NCBI GenBank assembly: GCA_950295325.1
Contig: OX485807.1
Location: 10,877,001 to 10,941,000 of the forward strand
Length of the DNA: 64,000 nt
From: Polytrichum commune
Taxonomy: Eukaryota; Streptophyta; Polytrichopsida; Polytrichales; Polytrichaceae
Direction: 5' to 3'
The notes below the pieces were generated by a model, which saw only the letters and a program-made list of their open reading frames with translations, was not told where the DNA came from and did no database searches. A program made the position numbers and the translations under genes. The stretch's first letter is position 1; every line of letters starts with the position of its first letter. This document shows, one piece after another, positions 59,582 to 64,000 of this stretch.

Positions 59582-61437
59582 GGAGGGAATGGTGACACCG
59601 CTATGTGTCGCAACCCTTGCTAGCCCCCCTTGACCATCTTGGTTATTTTGAATTCTAGCAAAGGTTACGAGTGGCTAACCCTTAGCATTCCGCCATGCTA
59701 ATGGATAGCTCCTCTTACCCCGGACCAATAGTTCATAGGAGGGAACCAACCCTCCTACTTTGCTTTCGGGACTCACCCCTTAATCGGTAACCCATTTCCC
59801 CAATGTGGACTTCCATCCATGGAAGTCCAATCCTATGTTGATCATCGCGTTGCCGGGGCAACACTACAACAACCCGAACCATACTAGGCAACTATGGCCT
59901 CACAATGGGCCAATGCCCATGGAGGCCGTGCCGTTCGGCCTCGGGTGGGTGAGGCCACACCACCTCACCCATATAAGCCTCTAGGACTCTACGCGGGGCC
60001 CCTACCCCACCGTCAACCAACCTCTTGTCTCTCCACCAAGAGTTGGGGCCAAGTGGACATTTTCCCTTAGCCGCTGGGCCTAGAAGCCCCCAGCAGCTTC
60101 AGACCATCATAACTTCCTTGTATGATGTCTGATTCCAGCAACCAACCACTCCATCTTCATCTACGCTTCACGTAGATGCCGATGGACTCCTCACTTGCCC
60201 CATTCGGGCAAGTGGTGAGGAAGTTATGACTGTTTGAACCTTGGCAGTCCCGGGAATCACTCCCAGGCACTGCTGTAGCAGGGCGCTGTCCCGGGACAGC
60301 GCCCCACTCAAATGGCCATAACTCCTAGCTCACACCTCCGATTGAGGTGTTCTTGAGCATTCTAGAATCACTACGCCATGAGCTACGCATAACTCATGGC
60401 CTTACCCTTGTGCCTCCTAGTCTTCGTGGATGGGAGGCGTTCCCAACGCCCGGGGACCTCATCCACACTAGGATCACTTGGGCCCTCTCACCAACGGCGC
60501 CACAAGTCCCGGGTGTCACTCCGGGGTCCCCCTTGTGCCCATGGTGTTTCGGCCACTCCTCATGGAGAGGTGCGCGACACTCACCCCCACCAAACGGAGT
60601 CGATGCCCTCATCGACTATACTCGTAGTCGGCACACCAATTCTCAAGTTGCCATCCTCTATGGTGCGGCATTGTGTTTACCTTAGGGCGCGACCCCCACA
60701 ATGCTTCTTCAAATTTGGCATAGTCCCAAAGGTGTCGTTTCTAGGTGGTCTGTTAGCGACCTTGGATTTTTCATCCAAGGACCTAAGCTATACTAGACCA
60801 ACCTACTTTGGGACTCACTTGGGTTGCCCCTCCTTTGGGGCCTCCCCCGTTAGGCTCCACTAGCCTAACGTGACACATCTAGGCGAGACCTCAACGCTTC
60901 CACTAAGTTGTCTCGGTTGCAACTCCGAGATGGCTTTCCATTGTTAAGCCACGCCTTGATTGCACGGGGGTGATGCCAAGTCCCGCCCGACTCGGTTCCC
61001 ACTTTGCTCTTTCGAGACATGGGTTCATGACTCCCATGCGCCAACTCTCGTTAGCTCGCGGGTAGCACTTTTATGAGCACGCGCCATCACCTGTCCCCGC
61101 CCGGACAAGCCCACAACTAAGAAGTTTCTTGGTTTTATCCAAGGCCCCTCCAAGCCATGGCCCCCAATTACTCGGCTTACCCAACCTAGTTTGGCATGTC
61201 TATTCCCCCTCTTCCATTAACCAAGCACAAGTACAAGACTAGGACCTCATCTCATACTTTTCTCTTTGCACCACTAAAGTTTGGACTTTATTCCCTCAAG
61301 CCAAAGAACAAGTGCATGTTGTGGAGCAATTAACCTCGAAGCTATGTTTGCTACTAGAGTCTCTCCCCCACTAAAGGAGATTGATGTCCTCATCAATGCC
61401 TACGCTTCTTTTTATTGGAATGTCTAGCCTTAGTTTC

Positions 61438-61545
61438 TTTAAAGTGCTTCACCAATTCATTGGTGTTCACCATGTCTCTTGCCGCCACCCAAGCGGTTTC
61501 TTTCTCATGGTATCCTCACCATTTCACCAAGTATTCCTTTGTACT
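61438..61545 (-). pseudogene. Chromodomain at the C-terminus of the decayed integrase
   Basis: The minus strand reads EYLVKW, a TGA, then GYHEKETAWVAARDMVN and ELVKHF. This is the chromodomain pattern YLVKWxGY...TWxP...L. The TGA stands where Lys or Arg is usual. In chromoviruses this domain binds methylated histone H3 and targets insertion to heterochromatin. Confidence 0.75.
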
Positions 61546-61823
61546 TTTTCTTTCCTTTTCACTTGGGCTTCCTACACTTGAGGATGCCCTCTTACCTCAT
61601 GTTCCAAATGACGTCCACAAGGTCGGGAGGTGGCCTAATCACTTGCTTGTGATCGGGCCACAAGGTGTCGTCCTAAAATGACTTTCGTAATGAGACATGA
61701 AATGTCGGATGCACTTTGATATCCGGCGGTAATTCCAACTTATACATGTCCTTGAACACTTGTTCCACAATGGAAAACGAAGCTCCAATTTTGGACATGA
61801 ACTTTTGGAGCGAGGCCTTCCGG

Positions 61824-62811
61824 CTAAGTGAAGTTGTTCACATTCAACAACACCTTTTGGCCCACCTCATTCTCCACTTCGCGTCTTCCGGCATTGACTA
61901 GCACTTCGTAGCACCTTCGGGCTTTCTCCACCAACAACTTGGTCATCTCCAAGACTTGTTTACCATCCTTGGCCAAGTCCTCACCATCTTGGTTGAACTC
62001 TAGTGTTGAATGTGCCCCCTCGAGAACTAGGTTAATAGGTTGGAGCGCATCCACTCCATAAGCCACCACGAAAGACCACCCCTTGGTGGCCAAGTGCGTG
62101 GCTACATTGCAATTACACTCCGCTCGACCCACATAGTCCGCCCAATCTCCTTGGTCCGCCCCCACCAAGTTCCTCAAGTATTGCTTCAAGTCTCCATTCA
62201 CACGCTTTGTTTTCCCATCCATTTGGGAATACACGGCCGTGCTAAACCTTAGTTTCAATACAACCTCCTTAGAGAAATGCATTGAAAATGCACTTGTGAA
62301 CTTTGGATCTTGATCCCACACAATCACTCTTGGCAACCCGTGGTGCCTCAACCATCATTTGAGAAAAGGCTATGCGGTCTCCAACGCGGTGGCGGTTTCC
62401 ACAATCGGCACCATGTGTGCCAACTTGGCAAACCACTCTACCATCAACAAGATGGCATCATACCCATGTGACTCCGGCAAACTTGTGATCAAGTCCATGC
62501 ACATACTATGCCATGGCGCCGACGGGATAGGCAACGGTTGCAAGAAACCGCCTTGCTTTTGATAAGAGGCTCGGTTCACTTTGCACTTTGATTCAAGCCT
62601 CCACAAAGTGGGCTACATCTTCCTTTATGCACCGCCAATGGTACCTCTTTGACACCATTCTATGGCGGCTTTTTCTTTCTCCTCTATGGCCGGCAATAGG
62701 ACTATCATATTCCTCCTTCAAAACCGATAGCCTCAACTTGCCTTGTGGCACATATACCCGACTTTGTTTGCACTTGAACAATCCGTCCACCAACTTAACC
62801 TCTTTGAGCAC
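61824..62811 (-). pseudogene. Integrase of the decayed chromodomain Ty3 element
   Basis: 62811-62593 gives the zinc domain region (EEYDSPIAGHRGERKS, with a His and basic residues). 62606-62370 gives the core start (MDLITSLPESHGYDAILLMVEWFAKLAHMVP), with the first Asp. 62351-61824 gives VIVWDQDPKF (second Asp), SQMDGKTKRVN in the place of the usual TDGQTERVN, so the catalytic Glu is replaced by Lys, and a long C-terminal region. Frame changes separate the pieces. The continuation toward 61700 reads LPPDIKVHPTFHVSLRKSF, typical for this family. Confidence 0.8.
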
Positions 62812-63229
62812 CTTGCTCTTGCGAAGCTCACCTAAAAGCTTTTGTGCTTTGGGGTAGTTAATTTACCCCTCCCGTATCTTGCATCACAAGTTTCCTTTGC
62901 CGGCACACATTAGCCACAAGGTCTGGATGGTTCTCATTGCTTGGAACTATTCCGGTCTACTTCGCGCATCCGGCACCACATTTCCACGGTCCGGTTTGTG
63001 GATCAAATCCACCTTTATAAGCGCCAAACTATCATGCCACCGCAATGACTTGGCGCTCACTTGCGATTGAATGTCAAAATTCTTTTAGGACACATTGTCC
63101 ATGTAGACCTTTGATTTGTGCGACCCCAAATAGTATCGCCACATCTTCAAGCAATGCACTACCGCAAAGAAGTTGTTTGGCATGAGTTGGTTGTCTTCTT
63201 TGACAACCATCGAACTTCATGCTCGCATA

Positions 63230-63860
63230 TGCAATGGCCATCCATCTTACATTAACAATCCATCATTGGCAAAGTCATTCACCCCCGTATGCACCCCTCA
63301 AAAGGTTTGTCAAGCTCCGCGAACTTGAGCACGGGCGGCGAAGAGAACTTGGTCTTAAGCTCCCCAAAGACTCGTGACAAACATCATCCCACTCTTGGGA
63401 TAGCCATTTCTTTCACAAGTCGAGCTTCATGCTCTCATATGCAATGGCCATCCATCTTGCATCAACATCCGCCAATGGTAAAGTCACTCGCCCCCCGTAT
63501 GCACCTCAAAAGGTTTTTCAAGCTCCGCAAACTTGAACACGGGTGGTAAAGAGGAACTTGGTCTTAAGCTCCTCAAAGACTTGGTGGCAAGGCTCATCCC
63601 ACTCTTGGGATAGCCATTTCTTGCACAAGTTGCACAAGCTTCTACAACCATGGAGCTTAATGCTCCTATAAGCAATGGTCATCCATCTTGGATCAACATC
63701 CGCCAATGGTGAAGTCCTTCGCCTTCATGTGCACCTCAACATGCTCATGAAAACCCGGAAACTTAACCACATCTTGTGAAGGGAACTTGCTCTTGAACTT
63801 CCCAAAGGCTTGGTGACCAGGCTCATCCCACTTTTGGGATAGCTATTTCCTCAATAAGTT
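63230..63860 (-). pseudogene. RT/RNase H boundary region, present in three tandem copies
   Basis: A segment of about 214-228 bp is repeated: landmarks GTATGCACC or GTGCACC near 63284, 63498 and 63727, each followed by AACTTG, TTAAGCTCC or similar, and CATCCCACT...GGGATAGC. Each copy on the minus strand encodes a piece like SQEWDEPCHQVFEELK and KPFEVHT, the start of RNase H in Ty3 elements. The normal gene has this block once, so it was tandemly duplicated after inactivation. Confidence 0.7.
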
Positions 63861-64000
63861 GAGTAAGGTCTTAGCAACCTTAAAACAAATCTAGAATGAA
63901 GTGGTGGTAGTAGTTGGCTAGGCCAACCAATGACCTAAGCCTTTTTTGAGTCAAGGGCCAATTCTCTTCTTGGATTGCCTTGACATTCTTCATGTTTGTC

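Larger units (their letters stand above)
59607..64000 (-). mobile_element. Decayed chromodomain-bearing Ty3/gypsy element, cut by the window end
   Basis: A 3' LTR-like region runs from TGTCGCAACCC at 59607 to about 61360, followed on the coding strand upstream by a purine tract (GTGGGGGAGAGA, near 61362-61375). Further upstream come a chromodomain, integrase, RNase H and reverse transcriptase pieces up to 64000, where the thumb segment (LVGLANYYHHF) is visible. Many stops and frame changes show it is inactive. The other LTR lies beyond the window. Confidence 0.75.

Overview
This window looks like nuclear DNA of a land plant with a large, repeat-rich genome. Evidence is the interstitial TTTAGGG repeats, U2-type introns with GT/AG borders, a ginkbilobin-2-like secreted DUF26 protein, a LETM1 gene segment, FAR1/MULE-like and plant hAT transposase fragments, and very large solo LTRs. 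A gymnosperm, fern or lycophyte fits best, because single-domain ginkbilobin-type proteins and DNMT3-type methylases in canonical motif order are features of non-flowering land plants. This is inference; nothing here fixes the species.

Layout. 1-3.8 kb: no gene seen, one minisatellite. 3.8-9.8 kb: a hAT-type non-autonomous element (8-bp target duplication TTGACAAC) split by about 5.2 kb that holds a second hAT-type element, a hAT transposase fragment between long inverted repeats, a pogo/Tigger-like element and a truncated TRIM. 9.8-20.6 kb: gene-free, with two solo LTRs and other repeats. 20.66-22.02 kb: the one gene that looks fully intact, a secreted ginkbilobin-2-like protein with TATA box, 5'UTR intron and polyadenylation signal. 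22-26.56 kb: gene-free, ending in a Harbinger-type and a hAT-type element. 26.567-36.956 kb: a complete Ty3/gypsy retrotransposon on the minus strand. 39.0-42.0 kb: a solo LTR inserted 19 bp before a splice acceptor of a LETM1 gene segment. 44.1-46.8 kb: a decayed MULE/FAR1-like transposase. 47.2-48.7 kb: two further non-autonomous elements, one with telomeric repeats. 49.9-52.75 kb: a 48-bp minisatellite that keeps a 925-codon frame open. 53.2-57.8 kb: a ~139-bp repeat array with a hairpin in most units, interrupted by a 2.8-kb LTR-like insertion. 58.0-59.6 kb: a five-exon gene with amino-methyltransferase-like motifs. 59.6-64 kb: a decayed chromodomain Ty3 element that runs off the window.

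The main discovery is the 10.4-kb Ty3 element. Its gag-pol carries a C5-cytosine DNA methyltransferase domain (motifs I, IV with catalytic Cys, VI, VIII and X in canonical order, DNMT3-like) between protease and reverse transcriptase, and a perfectly spaced C4HC3 PHD finger at the very end of pol, after integrase. A methylation writer and a probable histone reader thus sit in one retroelement polyprotein. To my knowledge retroelements with captured cytosine methylases were reported from charophyte algae and dinoflagellates; I do not know of this PHD combination. The copy is broken by six nonsense codons, each one C:G-to-T:A transition from a sense codon, and by two frameshifts, one of them an 8-bp tandem duplication. 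Its insertion site is exact: it lies inside the right 8-bp target duplication of an older hAT-type element and made its own 4-bp duplication, TCAA. Its two LTRs do not match in structure.
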